Numbered from the stretch's first letter, positions 50,147-59,788 are shown. The stretch: 64,000 nucleotides of DNA from Oscillospiraceae bacterium (GCA_015068035.1 SVLI01000002.1:62001-126000); one strand, 5' to 3'. The notes: generated from the sequence alone by a model not told the origin. Numbers and translations: made by a program.

Positions 50147-50236
50147 ACGAACGACATTACCATACCCCTCATCACGCTTCCCCTGTGTTAAACCACATAT
50201 TTCGTCAGTTGCGTGCGGCACTAAATTATATTTTAG

Positions 50237-50265
50237 ATCATATCAAAAAAGTGTGCTTTATTCAA
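50237..50265 (-). promoter_or_regulatory. promoter of the purine operon
   Basis: Minus strand: TTGAAT (50265-50260), 17 nt, TATGAT (50242-50237). The ~180-nt leader that follows has no recognisable guanine or PRPP riboswitch core; it ends with the hairpin at 50109-50146. Confidence 0.65.
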
Positions 50266-50368
50266 TACACAATATTCTAAAAAAACCACTTTCAAATCAT
50301 ACCGGAATTTGTAAGATGTGTTGCCTGTGCGGAAATGCGCTTTCAACTTGTCGCATCCTGCATAAAAA

Positions 50369-50504
50369 TGCACGCTGTTTTTTCAAAAAAGCGCCGGGAT
50401 GCAGCGTGCATACGCGATGCCTTTTTGGCAAAAACAGAGCGGCGGCATGAGCGCGTTCTGGCTTGTAAAATAAGTCGGAGCAAGCGATATAAAGCTTGCT
50501 CCGG
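50369..50504. repeat. inverted repeats in the non-coding stretch 50270-50507
   Basis: TGCACGCTG at 50369-50377 pairs with CAGCGTGCA at 50402-50410, and CGGAGCAAGC at 50477-50486 pairs with GCTTGCTCCG at 50495-50504. On the minus strand the second is followed by ACTTATTTTAC, a weak terminator. I find no gene in this stretch. Confidence 0.5.
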
Positions 50505-50507
50505 CGC

Positions 50508-50605
50508 GGTGACACAGCGGGGATTCGCCCGCCTGCGGGCGGGCCCGGTCGCGGGGAAATCGTGCCACCGGCACGATTTCTAACACCGCTCCCCTTCGAA
50601 TCCCC
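50508..50605 (-). repeat. structured element copying the 3' end of tRNA-Lys
   Basis: A perfect 9-bp stem (GGGGATTCG at 50519-50527 with CGAATCCCC at 50597-50605) encloses two strong hairpins (50527-50544, and 50556-50566 with 50570-50580). The bases 50508-50527 match 50652-50671, the 3' end of the tRNA-Lys gene, at 19 of 20 positions. It starts 8 nt after the tRNA operon terminator. It is not a tRNA: there is no anticodon arm of normal shape. See findings. Confidence 0.6.
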
Positions 50606-50613
50606 ATGAATTC

Positions 50614-50651
50614 AAAAAGACAGGCAGCCCTTTTGGGCTGCCTGTCTTTTT
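50614..50651 (-). terminator. terminator of the tRNA operon
   Basis: A perfect 17-bp stem (50614-50630 with 50635-50651) with a T run on the minus strand. Its first base is the last A of the encoded CCA of tRNA-Lys. Confidence 0.92.
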
Positions 50652-50726
50652 GGTGACCCAGCGGGGATTCGAACCCCGGACACCCTGCTTAAAAGGCAGG
50701 TGCTCTGCCTGCTGAGCTACTGGATC
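50651..50726 (-). tRNA. tRNA-Lys (anticodon TTT)
   Basis: 76 nt with encoded CCA. The acceptor GATCCAG/CTGGGTC, D arm TAGCTCAG, anticodon loop CTTTTAA within CCTGCC/AGCAGG, and T arm GGGGTTCGAATCCCC are all present. Confidence 0.96.
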
Positions 50727-50736
50727 ATATTGAATT

Positions 50737-50811
50737 TGGCTGGGATGGCAGGGATCGAACCTGCGAATGCGGGAGTCAAAGTCCCGTGCCTTACCCCTTG
50801 GCTACATCCCA
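50737..50811 (-). tRNA. tRNA-Gln (anticodon TTG)
   Basis: 75 nt with encoded CCA. The acceptor TGGGATG/CATCCCA, anticodon loop CTTTGAC and T arm GCAGGTTCGATCCCTGC fit. It pairs with the glnS gene in the window as a direct glutaminylation route. Confidence 0.96.
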
Positions 50812-50863
50812 TCATAAAGAACGGAAGGTCGGATTTCGCTCCGACCCTCTCGCCTCAAAAAAG

Positions 50864-50940
50864 TGGGGTGGGATATGGGGCTCGAACCCACGACACCCGG
50901 AACCACAATCCGGTGCTCTGCCAACTGAGCTAATCCCACC
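50864..50940 (-). tRNA. tRNA-His (anticodon GTG)
   Basis: 77 nt with encoded CCA and the extra 5' G (G-1) opposite discriminator C that marks tRNA-His. The anticodon loop is TTGTGGT and the T arm is TGGGTTCGAGCCCCA. Confidence 0.96.
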
Positions 50941-50962
50941 ATATGATGCTTTTTGCCTTGGA

Positions 50963-51039
50963 TGGCACGCCAGGAGGGATTCGAACCCCCGACCTACTGC
51001 TTAGAAGGCAGTTGCTCTATCCTACTGAGCTACTGGCGC
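50963..51039 (-). tRNA. tRNA-Arg (anticodon TCT)
   Basis: 77 nt with encoded CCA. The anticodon loop is CTTCTAA and the T arm is GGGGGTTCGAATCCCTC. The first acceptor pair is G-U. Confidence 0.95.
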
Positions 51040-51088
51040 GTATCGTCTCGAGGGGGTCTATCCCTTTTGCGGAAGCTCCTTCCGCCAG

Positions 51089-51162
51089 TGGAGCGGATGA
51101 TGGGAATCGAACCCACGTATCCAGCTTGGAAGGCTGGTGTTCTACCATTGAACTACATCCGC
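51089..51162 (-). tRNA. tRNA-Gly (anticodon TCC)
   Basis: 74 nt with encoded CCA. The acceptor is GCGGATG/CATCCGC, the anticodon loop CTTCCAA, and the T arm GTGGGTTCGATTCCCAT. It is the first gene of the five-tRNA operon. Confidence 0.96.
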
Positions 51163-51192
51163 ACAGCTCGTCCCCAAATGTTCAGCTTAGAA

Positions 51193-51221
51193 AGCATACC
51201 ATCAACGGAATCGATTGTCAA
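51193..51221 (-). promoter_or_regulatory. promoter of the tRNA operon
   Basis: Minus strand: TTGACA (51221-51216), 17 nt, TATGCT (51198-51193). The first tRNA starts about 30 nt downstream. Confidence 0.85.
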
Positions 51222-51418
51222 TAGTTTTTTCTTCGCCAAAACACACAAAAAACTCCCCGGCACCGCATACTGCCGCCGACAAGCCCCGCGCATCCCTCCG
51301 GCGGCATCATGCCGGGAGGGGTGCGGTGCCCGATGTGCGCACTTGCACTTCGGGCGCTGCACGCACCAGGCGGATGCCTTTTTGCAAACGCCCCCGCGCG
51401 GCGAGGGGCGATTCATTC

Positions 51419-52903
51419 TTATCTGTGATAGAGCTTGCTGGTTTCGTACTGCGGCTCGCAGGTGACGTTGACGCCCAGTTTCCGGAACAGACTCTCGTCC
51501 ACGCGCGAGAGGATAACCGTTGCATGCGCCTCACTTCCGGCGAGCTTCGAGAGCTGCTCCATCGCGCGGTGCGCCTGCGGATCCGACACAGCGCAGATGG
51601 ACAGCGCGATCAACACCTCGTCCGAGTGCAGACGCGGGTTCCGGTTGCCCATGTGGGCGACCTTCAGATGCTGAATCGGCTCAATAACCTCCGGAGAGAT
51701 CAGATTCACGGCGTCTTCAATCCCCGCGAGCGACTTAAGCGCATTGAGCAGGCAGGCCGCGCAGGCGCCGAGGAAATTTCCCGTCCGCCCGGTGACAATC
51801 TTGCCGTTGGGCAGACTCATTGCCACAGCCGGCTCGCCCGTTTCCTGCGCTTTGGCAAGGGCGGGCTCAACAACCTCGCGGTCATTCGTGCCGACGTTGA
51901 GCTGGCTGAGGAGCATCTCGATCTTATACAGCTCCGCCGACTTGCTCAGCCCTTGGCGAATGGAGCAGGCGGTGTGGAAATAACGGCGGATGACCTCCTG
52001 CCGGCTTGCATCCCGACAGGCCTTGTCGTCCGTGATGCACTTGCCGACCATGTTCACGCCCATATCCGTCGGGCTGTTGTAGGGGCACTTCCCCAGAATC
52101 TGCTCGAGCATCGCCCGCACGACGGGGAAAATCTCAATATCGCGGTTATAGTTGACGGCAGTCTCCCCGTAAGCCTCCAGATGGTAAGGGTCAATCATGT
52201 TCACATCGTTGAGGTCGGCCGTCGCCGCCTCATAGGCAAGGTTGACCGGATGCCGCAGCGGCAGATTCCAGATCGGGAAGGTTTCAAATTTCGCATAGCC
52301 CGCCGCGACACCGCGCTTGTGCTCATGATAGAGCTGGCTCAGGCAGGTGGCCATTTTCCCGCTGCCGGGGCCGGGGGCGGTAACGATGACCAGAGACCGG
52401 CTGGTCTCCACATAGTCATTGCGTCCAAAGCCGTCGTCCGAGACGATCAGCGGCAGGTCGGCAGGATAGTCGGGAATCGTATAGTGCCGGTACACCTTGA
52501 TGCCCAGCGACTCCAGCCGCTTCTGGAAGGCCTCCGCCGTGCGCTGGCCCGCCCAGCGCGTGATGACAACGCTTCCGACAAGCAGACCGCAGTCCCGAAA
52601 CGCGTCAATCAGCCGCAGCGCGTCCAGATCATAGGTGATGCCGAGGTCTCCGCGGCGCTTGTTGCGCTCAATGTCGTCCGCAGAGATTACGATGACGATC
52701 TCTGCCTCGTCGCGCAGCTCCATGAGCATGCGGATCTTGCTGTCGGGCTCAAAGCCGGGCAGCACACGGGCCGCGTGAAAATCATCGAAGAGCTTGCCGC
52801 CAAACTCCAGATAGAGCTTGCCGCCGAACTTCTCGATGCGCTCGCGGATATGCGCCGACTGCATGGCGATGTACAGGTCATTATCAAAGCCAATCTTCTC
52901 CAT
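51419..52903 (-). CDS. DUF1846 family protein
   Basis: The protein has 494 residues, the normal DUF1846 length. It begins with the family's MEKIGFDNDLYIAMQSAHIR. RIEKFGGKLYLEFGGKLFDD near 22-41, RWAGQRTAEAFQKRLESLGI near 117, and VIVTAPGPGSGKMATCLSQL near 170 are conserved. The last is a Walker-A-like GxxxxGK with Met where Ser or Thr would follow, hinting at a nucleotide-binding site. DMGVNMVGKCITDD near 275 is another family block. The biochemical role is not known. It stands alone between the tRNA operon and the acyltransferase gene. AGAGGTAGAG gives the ribosome site. Confidence 0.9.
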   Translation of the reverse strand: MEKIGFDNDLYIAMQSAHIRERIEKFGGKLYLEFGGKLFDDFHAARVLPGFEPDSKIRMLMELRDEAEIVIVISADDIERNKRRGDLGITYDLDALRLIDAFRDCGLLVGSVVITRWAGQRTAEAFQKRLESLGIKVYRHYTIPDYPADLPLIVSDDGFGRNDYVETSRSLVIVTAPGPGSGKMATCLSQLYHEHKRGVAAGYAKFETFPIWNLPLRHPVNLAYEAATADLNDVNMIDPYHLEAYGETAVNYNRDIEIFPVVRAMLEQILGKCPYNSPTDMGVNMVGKCITDDKACRDASRQEVIRRYFHTACSIRQGLSKSAELYKIEMLLSQLNVGTNDREVVEPALAKAQETGEPAVAMSLPNGKIVTGRTGNFLGACAACLLNALKSLAGIEDAVNLISPEVIEPIQHLKVAHMGNRNPRLHSDEVLIALSICAVSDPQAHRAMEQLSKLAGSEAHATVILSRVDESLFRKLGVNVTCEPQYETSKLYHR

Positions 52904-53058
52904 CGTATGTCACTCTACCTCTGTCTTTTTTATTTCATCTTCGTCTGCCCCGACCATTTTCGCCGGAGCAGCGCGGGGAACAAACCGCAGCATCCCCGCG
53001 GGAGCTGTTTTGCAAAAAATCCCAACTCATGCGCTTATTCAGCACACGGGAAAGCTCA

Positions 53059-54231
53059 TCAAAGCGAACTGCCCTCGCCCACTTTTTTCTCAGCCCGCTG
53101 CACATGCAAAGCGTGATAATCCAGATATTTCCGCGCGTTATAAACCTTCTTGCTTTTGATCTCAAAATAACGCTCACCGCAGGAAAAAACAATCACCTTT
53201 GCGGTAAAAATCGCCATATTCTCGATCTCTGACATGGCAAAACGCTCGCCGCAGCAGACAAGCTCGTCGGCGTATTGGCGCAGCTCGCCCTTTCCGACAA
53301 AAACCGTCTTGTGTCCGGGCAGCACTTCGCGAAGCTGTATATCCGCATCGGAAAACAGCAGGCCGTTTTCATCCGGCTCCAGCGCGGCAAGCCGCTCTTT
53401 CTGCCAGGCATCCCACGCGCCGGGGTTCGGGAAGGGTTCTGCGGGTTCAAAAGCGCCCATTTCCGTAAACTTGCGGGAGAATCCGCAATCGCAGCGGATA
53501 TATGCGCCCTTGCTGTGCAGCGTGCCGACCCGGCCGCATTCCGGGCAGAGATAGGTCAGCGTCTCCATATGCTCGGCGGGCGCCTTGGATTTATAAACAA
53601 CCGGCTCAGCGAGCTGACGCTCCCAGGCATCCTCCCGGATATCCCGGTTGATGAGTTCATAGATCGCATCCGGCTTCATGGCCTTGAGCTCCTGCGGGGG
53701 ATAAACACCCACAATGTGCCCCGTCATCTTCCCCTTGCGGATACCCTTACCCCAGCGGGGCGAGGTCAGATGTCCGCCCTCGAGGCGATAGGTCACAAGC
53801 GTTGCGCCACAGGTGCGCGCAAGCTTCGCCGTCGCCGGAAAAACCCAGCCGGTCTGCCCGTCCCAGGTGCACTCGCCCTCGGCAAAAAGGCCGACGGTAA
53901 TTCCCTGGCGCACACTGCGGATAATCGCCATCACCGTGTCCGCAGCCGAGGCCGCCTTTTTGCGGGAGATGGGCGAAAGAAACCACTTCAGCAGTTTGCT
54001 CAGCAGACCCTTGCGAAAAAGATGTTCGCTGGACACGAAGCTGATCGGCGTATCCGGAAAGCTCAGCGCAAGCATCACGGGGTCAAGCGTCGTCACATGG
54101 TTGGACACAATCAGGCAGGGCCCTTCGACCGGACGCACCTGCGGCGTGTAGCCATACACAAGCCGGAAAAACAAGCGTGCCGGTTTGTAAAGCAGTTTCA
54201 GCAAAAAACGATACCGTTTCATGGGTTCCAT
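53059..54231 (-). CDS. 1-acyl-glycerol-3-phosphate acyltransferase-like protein with zinc ribbon
   Basis: The protein has 390 residues. The ATG at 54231 (MEPMKRYRFLLKLLYKPARL) follows GAGGAGGGA. VSNHVTTLDPVMLAL near 44 is the H-x4-D acyltransferase motif, and GLFAEGECTWDGQTG near 116 is the E-G motif of PlsC enzymes. From about residue 245 a second part starts with CPECGRVGTLHSKGAYIRCDCG, a zinc ribbon, followed by ~120 residues of unknown fold (AFEPAEPFPNPGAWDAWQKE and beyond). PlsC proteins are normally ~240 residues, so the tail is an added domain. It acylates lysophosphatidic acid or a related lipid at the membrane. Confidence 0.85.
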   Translation of the reverse strand: MEPMKRYRFLLKLLYKPARLFFRLVYGYTPQVRPVEGPCLIVSNHVTTLDPVMLALSFPDTPISFVSSEHLFRKGLLSKLLKWFLSPISRKKAASAADTVMAIIRSVRQGITVGLFAEGECTWDGQTGWVFPATAKLARTCGATLVTYRLEGGHLTSPRWGKGIRKGKMTGHIVGVYPPQELKAMKPDAIYELINRDIREDAWERQLAEPVVYKSKAPAEHMETLTYLCPECGRVGTLHSKGAYIRCDCGFSRKFTEMGAFEPAEPFPNPGAWDAWQKERLAALEPDENGLLFSDADIQLREVLPGHKTVFVGKGELRQYADELVCCGERFAMSEIENMAIFTAKVIVFSCGERYFEIKSKKVYNARKYLDYHALHVQRAEKKVGEGSSL

Positions 54232-54326
54232 AGTCTGTCCCTCCTCATGCTCCTGCTGTCGCAGCACAAACAGCACCTTTGGCCGTCCGTTCGACAATTT
54301 CCCCGCGAACGCTAAGGTGCTAAGGT

Positions 54327-54356
54327 ATTATATATTATTCCATCCCCTTTTTTCAA
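54327..54356 (-). promoter_or_regulatory. promoter of the acyltransferase gene
   Basis: Minus strand: TTGAAA (54356-54351), 18 nt, TATAAT (54332-54327). Confidence 0.7.
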
Positions 54357-54401
54357 TTCAAATTTTTATATTTTTTACAACTTGGATACACTTATTTGTC
54401 T

Positions 54402-54429
54402 TTGTTTTTTCAAAATAATGTGTTATAAT
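54402..54429 (+). promoter_or_regulatory. promoter of secA
   Basis: TTGTTT at 54402-54407, 16 nt, consensus TATAAT at 54424-54429. Confidence 0.7.
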
Positions 54430-54481
54430 GGAAATCTGATAATGGACGAATTATGCTCTTTATGCGGAAAGGCAACATTTT

Positions 54482-57229
54482 ATGGGACTTTTGACGAAGC
54501 TTTTCGGAACACATTCCGAGCGCGAACTGAAAAAAATCTATCCCATTGCGGACAAGATTGAAGCGCTCGCCAAAGAATATGAGGCACTTTCTGACGCCGA
54601 GCTCAGCGCAAAGACAGAGGCCTTTAAGGCACGACTGGCGCAGGGCGAGACGCTTGACGACATTCTGCCCGATGCCTTCGCCGCCGTGCGCGAGGCCGCC
54701 TGGCGCGTGCTCGGGCAGCGGCCCTACCGTGTGCAGCTCATCGGCGGCATCGTGCTCCATCAGGGCCGCATCGCCGAGATGAAAACCGGCGAAGGCAAAA
54801 CCCTCGTGGCCGTGCTGCCCGCCTATCTCAACGCACTGACCGGCAAAGGTGTGCACATCGTCACCGTCAACGACTATCTGGCGCGGCGCGACAGCGAGTG
54901 GATGGGCAAGGTGCACCGTTTCATGGGCCTGCAGGTGGGTCTGATCGTGCACGGGCTGAACAACGCCGAGCGGCGCGCGGCCTATGCGGCCGACATCACC
55001 TACGGCACAAACAACGAGATGGGCTTTGACTATCTTCGTGACAATATGGCGCTCTACAAGGAAAACATGGTCCAGCGCGGCCATCCCTTCGTCATCGTGG
55101 ACGAGGTCGACTCCATCCTCATTGACGAGGCAAGAACGCCGCTGATCATCTCCGGTCAGGGCGACGAGAGCACCGATCTCTACCGCAAGGTGGACGATTT
55201 TGTCGCCCGTCTGCGCGTGAAGGTCTATGCCAGCATCGACGAGAAGCTGGAGGAGGATGAGAGCGACGATGCTGACTATGTTGTGGACGAAAAGGCGCGC
55301 TCCGCCACGCTGACCGCCCGCGGCATTGCCAAAGCCGAGCAGCATTTCGGGCTGGAAAACCTGTCCGATCTGGAAAACTCCACGCTCAGCCATCACATCA
55401 ACCAGGCTATCAAGGCCCACGGTATCATGAAGCGCGACATTGACTATGTCCTGAAGGATGGCGAGATCATCATTGTCGACGAGTTCACGGGCCGCCTCAT
55501 GTTCGGCCGGCGATACAGCGAGGGTCTGCACCAGGCCATCGAGGCCAAGGAACACGTTACGGTCGCGCGCGAAAGCAAAACGCTGGCCACCATCACGTTC
55601 CAGAACTACTTCCGCCTGTATGACAAGCTCTCCGGCATGACCGGCACCGCCGTCACCGAAGAGGAGGAATTTCAGGCGATCTATAATCTCGACATTGTCG
55701 AGATCCCGACCAACCGCCCCGTCGTGCGTATCGACAATCCGGATTCGGTGTTCAAAAACGAGGCGGGCAAGAACCGCGCGATCCTCGCGCAGATCGAGGC
55801 CTGCCACGAAAAAGGCCAGCCCGTGCTGGTCGGCACGGTCAGCATTGAGAAGAGCGAGCAGTTGAGCGCCCTGCTGCGTCGCAAGGGCATCGCGCACAAC
55901 GTGCTCAACGCCAAGCAGCATGAGCGCGAGGCGGAGATCGTCGCGCAGGCGGGCAAATTCGGCGCCGTCACCATCGCAACCAACATGGCGGGCCGCGGAA
56001 CGGACATCATGCTCGGCGGCAACGCGGAATATCTGGCGAAGAACGACCTGAAAAAAGCCGGCTTCTCCGACGAGATCATTGCCGAGGCAACGGGCTACGC
56101 CGAAACCGACAATGCAGAAATTCTGGAGGCGCGAAAGCAGTTTGCCGAAAGGCTTGCGCAGCACAAGCTCGTCACGAACGCGGAGGCGGAGAAAGTGCGC
56201 GCTGCCGGCGGACTTTTCATTCTCGGTACTGAGCGCCACGAATCCAGACGAATTGACAACCAGCTCCGCGGCCGTGCCGGCCGTCAGGGCGATCCCGGCG
56301 AAAGCCGCTTTTACCTTGCGCTCACGGACGACGTCATGCGTCTGTTCGGCAGTGAGCGCGTGATGGGCATGCTGGAAACCCTCGGGCTCGAGGAGGACAC
56401 GCCCATTGACCACAAGATGCTCACCGGCGCCATCGAACAGTCGCAAAAAACGGTGGAAAGCCGCAACTTCCAGTCCCGTAAAAGCGTGTTGGAATATGAC
56501 GACGTGATGAACGTGCAGCGCAATCTGATCTATGATCAGCGCCGCCGCGTGCTGGACGGTGAGGACATCTCGGCAAACATCCGCTCGATGATTGAGGACA
56601 TGATCGCCATGGGCGTGGACGGCGAGCCGCTGGACAATGAAGCACAGTTTGACGCTGTGCTTGCCCCCTTTGAAAAGCTCTTTGTCGCGCATGGACAGAT
56701 CAAATGGTCGCCCGATCTGAGTGCCGATGCGCTGAAAGAGGAGCTCTCCCGCCGCGCCAACGCCGTGTACGCCGCGCGCGAAGCCGAGCTTGGCATGGGG
56801 CCGAACAATCTGCCGCTCATGCGCGAGCTGGAGCGCGTTGTGATGCTGCGCGTTGTGGACGAATACTGGATGGATCACATCGACGCCATGCAGGAACTTC
56901 GCCGCGGCATCAGTCTGCGCGCCTATGGCAACGAGAAACCCATCGACGCTTACCGGCAGGAAGGCTTCTCCATGTTTGAAGCCATGATTCACGGCATGCG
57001 CGAGGAAGTTGTGCGCCGCATGTTCACGGTGCGCGTGCGCAAGGAACAGGCCATGGAACGCAAGAGCGTTTCGAAAAACGCGGTCGGCAACGTCGGCGGT
57101 GAGGCCGTTAAGAAAACGCCGGTTAAAAAGGCCGCCAAGATCGGGCGCAACGACCCCTGCCCCTGCGGCAAGAAGCGTCCGAACGGACTGCCGATGAAAT
57201 ACAAAGACTGCTGCGGAAAAAACGCATGA
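54482..57229 (+). CDS. secA: preprotein translocase ATPase SecA
   Basis: The protein has 915 residues. [17 protein letters not shown] at 100-116 is Walker A (K106), [20 protein letters not shown] near 205 is Walker [13 protein letters not shown] near 385 and [16 protein letters not shown] near 500 are helicase motifs, and the C-terminal tail [11 protein letters not shown] then KDCCGKNA binds zinc and SecB or ribosome. It drives Sec export. The next gene starts at the overlapping ATGA of its stop, so pgeF is coupled. Confidence 0.96.
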   Translation: MGLLTKLFGTHSERELKKIYPIADKIEALAKEYEALSDAELSAKTEAFKARLAQGETLDDILPDAFAAVREAAWRVLGQRPYRVQLIGGIVLHQGRIAEMKTGEGKTLVAVLPAYLNALTGKGVHIVTVNDYLARRDSEWMGKVHRFMGLQVGLIVHGLNNAERRAAYAADITYGTNNEMGFDYLRDNMALYKENMVQRGHPFVIVDEVDSILIDEARTPLIISGQGDESTDLYRKVDDFVARLRVKVYASIDEKLEEDESDDADYVVDEKARSATLTARGIAKAEQHFGLENLSDLENSTLSHHINQAIKAHGIMKRDIDYVLKDGEIIIVDEFTGRLMFGRRYSEGLHQAIEAKEHVTVARESKTLATITFQNYFRLYDKLSGMTGTAVTEEEEFQAIYNLDIVEIPTNRPVVRIDNPDSVFKNEAGKNRAILAQIEACHEKGQPVLVGTVSIEKSEQLSALLRRKGIAHNVLNAKQHEREAEIVAQAGKFGAVTIATNMAGRGTDIMLGGNAEYLAKNDLKKAGFSDEIIAEATGYAETDNAEILEARKQFAERLAQHKLVTNAEAEKVRAAGGLFILGTERHESRRIDNQLRGRAGRQGDPGESRFYLALTDDVMRLFGSERVMGMLETLGLEEDTPIDHKMLTGAIEQSQKTVESRNFQSRKSVLEYDDVMNVQRNLIYDQRRRVLDGEDISANIRSMIEDMIAMGVDGEPLDNEAQFDAVLAPFEKLFVAHGQIKWSPDLSADALKEELSRRANAVYAAREAELGMGPNNLPLMRELERVVMLRVVDEYWMDHIDAMQELRRGISLRAYGNEKPIDAYRQEGFSMFEAMIHGMREEVVRRMFTVRVRKEQAMERKSVSKNAVGNVGGEAVKKTPVKKAAKIGRNDPCPCGKKRPNGLPMKYKDCCGKNA

Positions 57230-58035
57230 TTGCCGCTATGAAGTTTGAAATGCGCCGCCACGGCGCCCTCGAATATGCAGTCAGCCCCATTCTCCCCTGT
57301 CGCCACGCTTTCACAACGCGTTACGGCGGTGTCTCGACCGGACATCTTGCCAGTCTGAATCTCGGCGAGAACCGCGGCGACACGCAGGAGAATGTGCGCG
57401 AAAACTACTGCCGCCTCTGCTCTGCGCTTGGCGTGGAGGAAACTTCCCTTATTTTCTCCAGGCAGGTGCACGGCAACGACGTGCGCGTTGTCACAAAAGC
57501 TGACCGGCACGCTCTGTTTGCGCCTATCCCCTACGAGGCGGACGCGCTTGTCACAAACGAGCCCGGAAACGTGCTGACGATCTTCACGGCGGATTGTGTG
57601 CCCGTTTTGCTGTGTGACGCGGAGCACTCCGTGATCGGCGCTGCCCACTGCGGCTGGCGCAGCAGCGTGGCCGATATGCTGGGAAACACAATCCACGAGA
57701 TGTGCCGCCTCGGTGCGGAAGAGAAAAGCATCCGCGCCGCCATCGGCCCCTCCATCGGCGCGTGCTGCTTTGAAACCGGGCCGGAGGTTCCCGAGGCCGT
57801 TGAAAACTGGCTCGGCGCAGATGCAGGCGCTTTTATCCGCAGCAAGGCAGACACGGCGGGAAAATTCCTTGTCGATCTGCGCGGGGCAAACGCTGCGCGT
57901 CTGCTTCAACTCGGCGTGCCAAAAGAGAACATCTCCATTTCCGACGAATGCACCATGTGCAAATCTGAAAAATACTGGTCGCACCGCGCAACGAAGGGGC
58001 TGCGCGGCACGCAGGCCAGCCTGATTGTGCTATGA
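57226..58035 (+). CDS. pgeF: peptidoglycan editing factor PgeF (laccase-domain family)
   Basis: The protein has 269 residues. [20 protein letters not shown] near 26-45, [13 protein letters not shown] near 77 (His), [11 protein letters not shown] near 120 (Cys), and [15 protein letters not shown] near 138 (His) hold the Cys/His zinc site of the YfiH/YlmD family, and [13 protein letters not shown] near 242 is the family end. Proteins of this group were once called multicopper oxidases; they edit peptidoglycan precursors or act on purine nucleosides. Overlaps of 4 nt on both sides link it to secA and the peptide-binding lipoprotein. Confidence 0.92.
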   Translation: MIAAMKFEMRRHGALEYAVSPILPCRHAFTTRYGGVSTGHLASLNLGENRGDTQENVRENYCRLCSALGVEETSLIFSRQVHGNDVRVVTKADRHALFAPIPYEADALVTNEPGNVLTIFTADCVPVLLCDAEHSVIGAAHCGWRSSVADMLGNTIHEMCRLGAEEKSIRAAIGPSIGACCFETGPEVPEAVENWLGADAGAFIRSKADTAGKFLVDLRGANAARLLQLGVPKENISISDECTMCKSEKYWSHRATKGLRGTQASLIVL

Positions 58036-59726
58036 AAATGAAGCGTTTTATATCTTTATTTCTCGTATTCGCCCTGCTCGCTGCACTCCTGCTGAGCGGC
58101 TGCGGCAGCGAAGAGACCGATTTGCCGCAGGAAGAGGAGCCTTCCGATCTTCTGTTTGGCGAACCGGTCACAGGTAAGCTGCCGGAGGGTGATGCGCTCA
58201 CGATTGATTACGCGCCGACGGAAAGCGTCAATCCGCTCTCCGGCACCGGCTCGACCAATGCGCTGCTCACAAACCTGATCTATGAGACGCCTTTTACCGT
58301 CGGCAAGGACTACACCTTCGCGCCCACGCGTCTGATCAAGGATTTCGAGTTCTATGACGAGGGCAAAACCTGGTCCTTTACCGTAGACACGAGCGTGCAG
58401 TTCTCCGACGGGACTTATCTCTCCGCCTATGACGTGGCCTATTCCGTCCGCCGCGCCATGCAGAGCAGCCTATACCGCGCACGGCTGGACAACGAATCCG
58501 TCATTTACGGCGTATCCGCCATTTCGGACGAGATTTTCATGATCTCGCTTCACCAGGAAAACATGCTTTTCCCCGCGCTGCTGACCATTCCCGTCATCCG
58601 CAACGGCGACTATAATGTTCGCTGCCCCATCGGCACCGGCCTGTACCGGATGGAGGGCGCGGAGCTTTGGAACGGTTTGCCGGAGGACGAAGAAGAGGAA
58701 GAGGGCGAAACCGGGGAAACCGGCGAGACAGGCGAGGCAGCCGAGCCGGAACCCGTGCAGCCCCGACTCGTGCTCAATTCCCTGCATCCCGCTGCTGCAA
58801 ACGCCATGATCCCGGAAATCCGCCTGCGGGAAAGCGGCGGAATGGAAAACATGGTTGCGGATTTTGAGGACGGATACATTGACCTGCTGATCAATGACCC
58901 GACCGGTTTTTCCGCCATGGGCTTCGGCAGCGCCAACGAGGTGCGCAGCTACATCAGCCCGTCCATGTACTATCTCGGCTTCAACATGGGGCGCGATTTT
59001 GTTCTGACGGCGCAGTACCGTTATGCGATGAATTTCCTGATCGACCGCAAAACCATCGTGAAGAAGCTGATGTTCGGCAGCGGCGTGGAGGCCGTCTCCC
59101 CCATCGTGCCAACAAGCCCCTACTATGACGAATCGATCGCGGAGGTAATCCACTATTCACCGGAAGCTGCTTTGACCGCGTTTGCAAACGGCGGCTGCGC
59201 AGATCATGACGACGACGGCAAGCTGGAATATATGGTCACCGGCATCCCGATGGAGATTCGCATCAAATTCATTGTCAACGGTGAGAGCGGCGTCAAAGTG
59301 TCGATCGCGCGCAGCATCGCCGAGGAACTGCGCAGCATCGGCATCACGGTGGAATTGCACGAAATGCCTTGGAACGACTATGTCACCGCGCTTGAAGAGG
59401 GCGAATTTGATATGTACCTCGGTGAAGTGATGCTCACGGCAGACTTCAATTTGGGAACTCTGCTGCGTGAGGAGGCTCCGCTCAACTACGGCGGCATCAC
59501 GGATGCCGGCTATGCCGCGCGCATCGACGAATATTTGGCCGCGGACGACACGCAGCGTGCCGTTGCCTGCAGCAACATGTGCCAGTACATCGTTGCCAAC
59601 TCCCCCATCATTCCCATCGCCTTTGAGGGCCGCGAACTGGTCACGCACCGCGGCGTGCTGACCGGAATCGAGCTCTCGCCCTACAACGTTTTCCTGAACA
59701 TTCAGGACTGGAAGCTCAATAACTGA
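58032..59726 (+). CDS. family 5 extracellular solute-binding lipoprotein (peptide type)
   Basis: The protein has 564 residues. [20 protein letters not shown] then LSGCGSEE is a lipoprotein signal with Cys at about residue 24. LTIDYAPTESVNPLSGTGST near 56 starts the SBP_bac_5 domain, with DVAYSVRRAMQSSLYRARLD near 136 as the family signature. A low-complexity insert of Glu/Gly/Thr (EEEEEGETGETGETGE near 219-234) is unusual. It binds peptides or similar ligands outside the membrane. No permease or ATPase genes follow, so it is an orphan binding protein. It overlaps pgeF by 4 nt. Confidence 0.88.
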   Translation: MKMKRFISLFLVFALLAALLLSGCGSEETDLPQEEEPSDLLFGEPVTGKLPEGDALTIDYAPTESVNPLSGTGSTNALLTNLIYETPFTVGKDYTFAPTRLIKDFEFYDEGKTWSFTVDTSVQFSDGTYLSAYDVAYSVRRAMQSSLYRARLDNESVIYGVSAISDEIFMISLHQENMLFPALLTIPVIRNGDYNVRCPIGTGLYRMEGAELWNGLPEDEEEEEGETGETGETGEAAEPEPVQPRLVLNSLHPAAANAMIPEIRLRESGGMENMVADFEDGYIDLLINDPTGFSAMGFGSANEVRSYISPSMYYLGFNMGRDFVLTAQYRYAMNFLIDRKTIVKKLMFGSGVEAVSPIVPTSPYYDESIAEVIHYSPEAALTAFANGGCADHDDDGKLEYMVTGIPMEIRIKFIVNGESGVKVSIARSIAEELRSIGITVELHEMPWNDYVTALEEGEFDMYLGEVMLTADFNLGTLLREEAPLNYGGITDAGYAARIDEYLAADDTQRAVACSNMCQYIVANSPIIPIAFEGRELVTHRGVLTGIELSPYNVFLNIQDWKLNN

Positions 59727-59788
59727 GCCGGCATTTTCCGGCATCAGAAGCAGAAATCACGCAACACCAAGAAACCGAGGTGAGAGAA

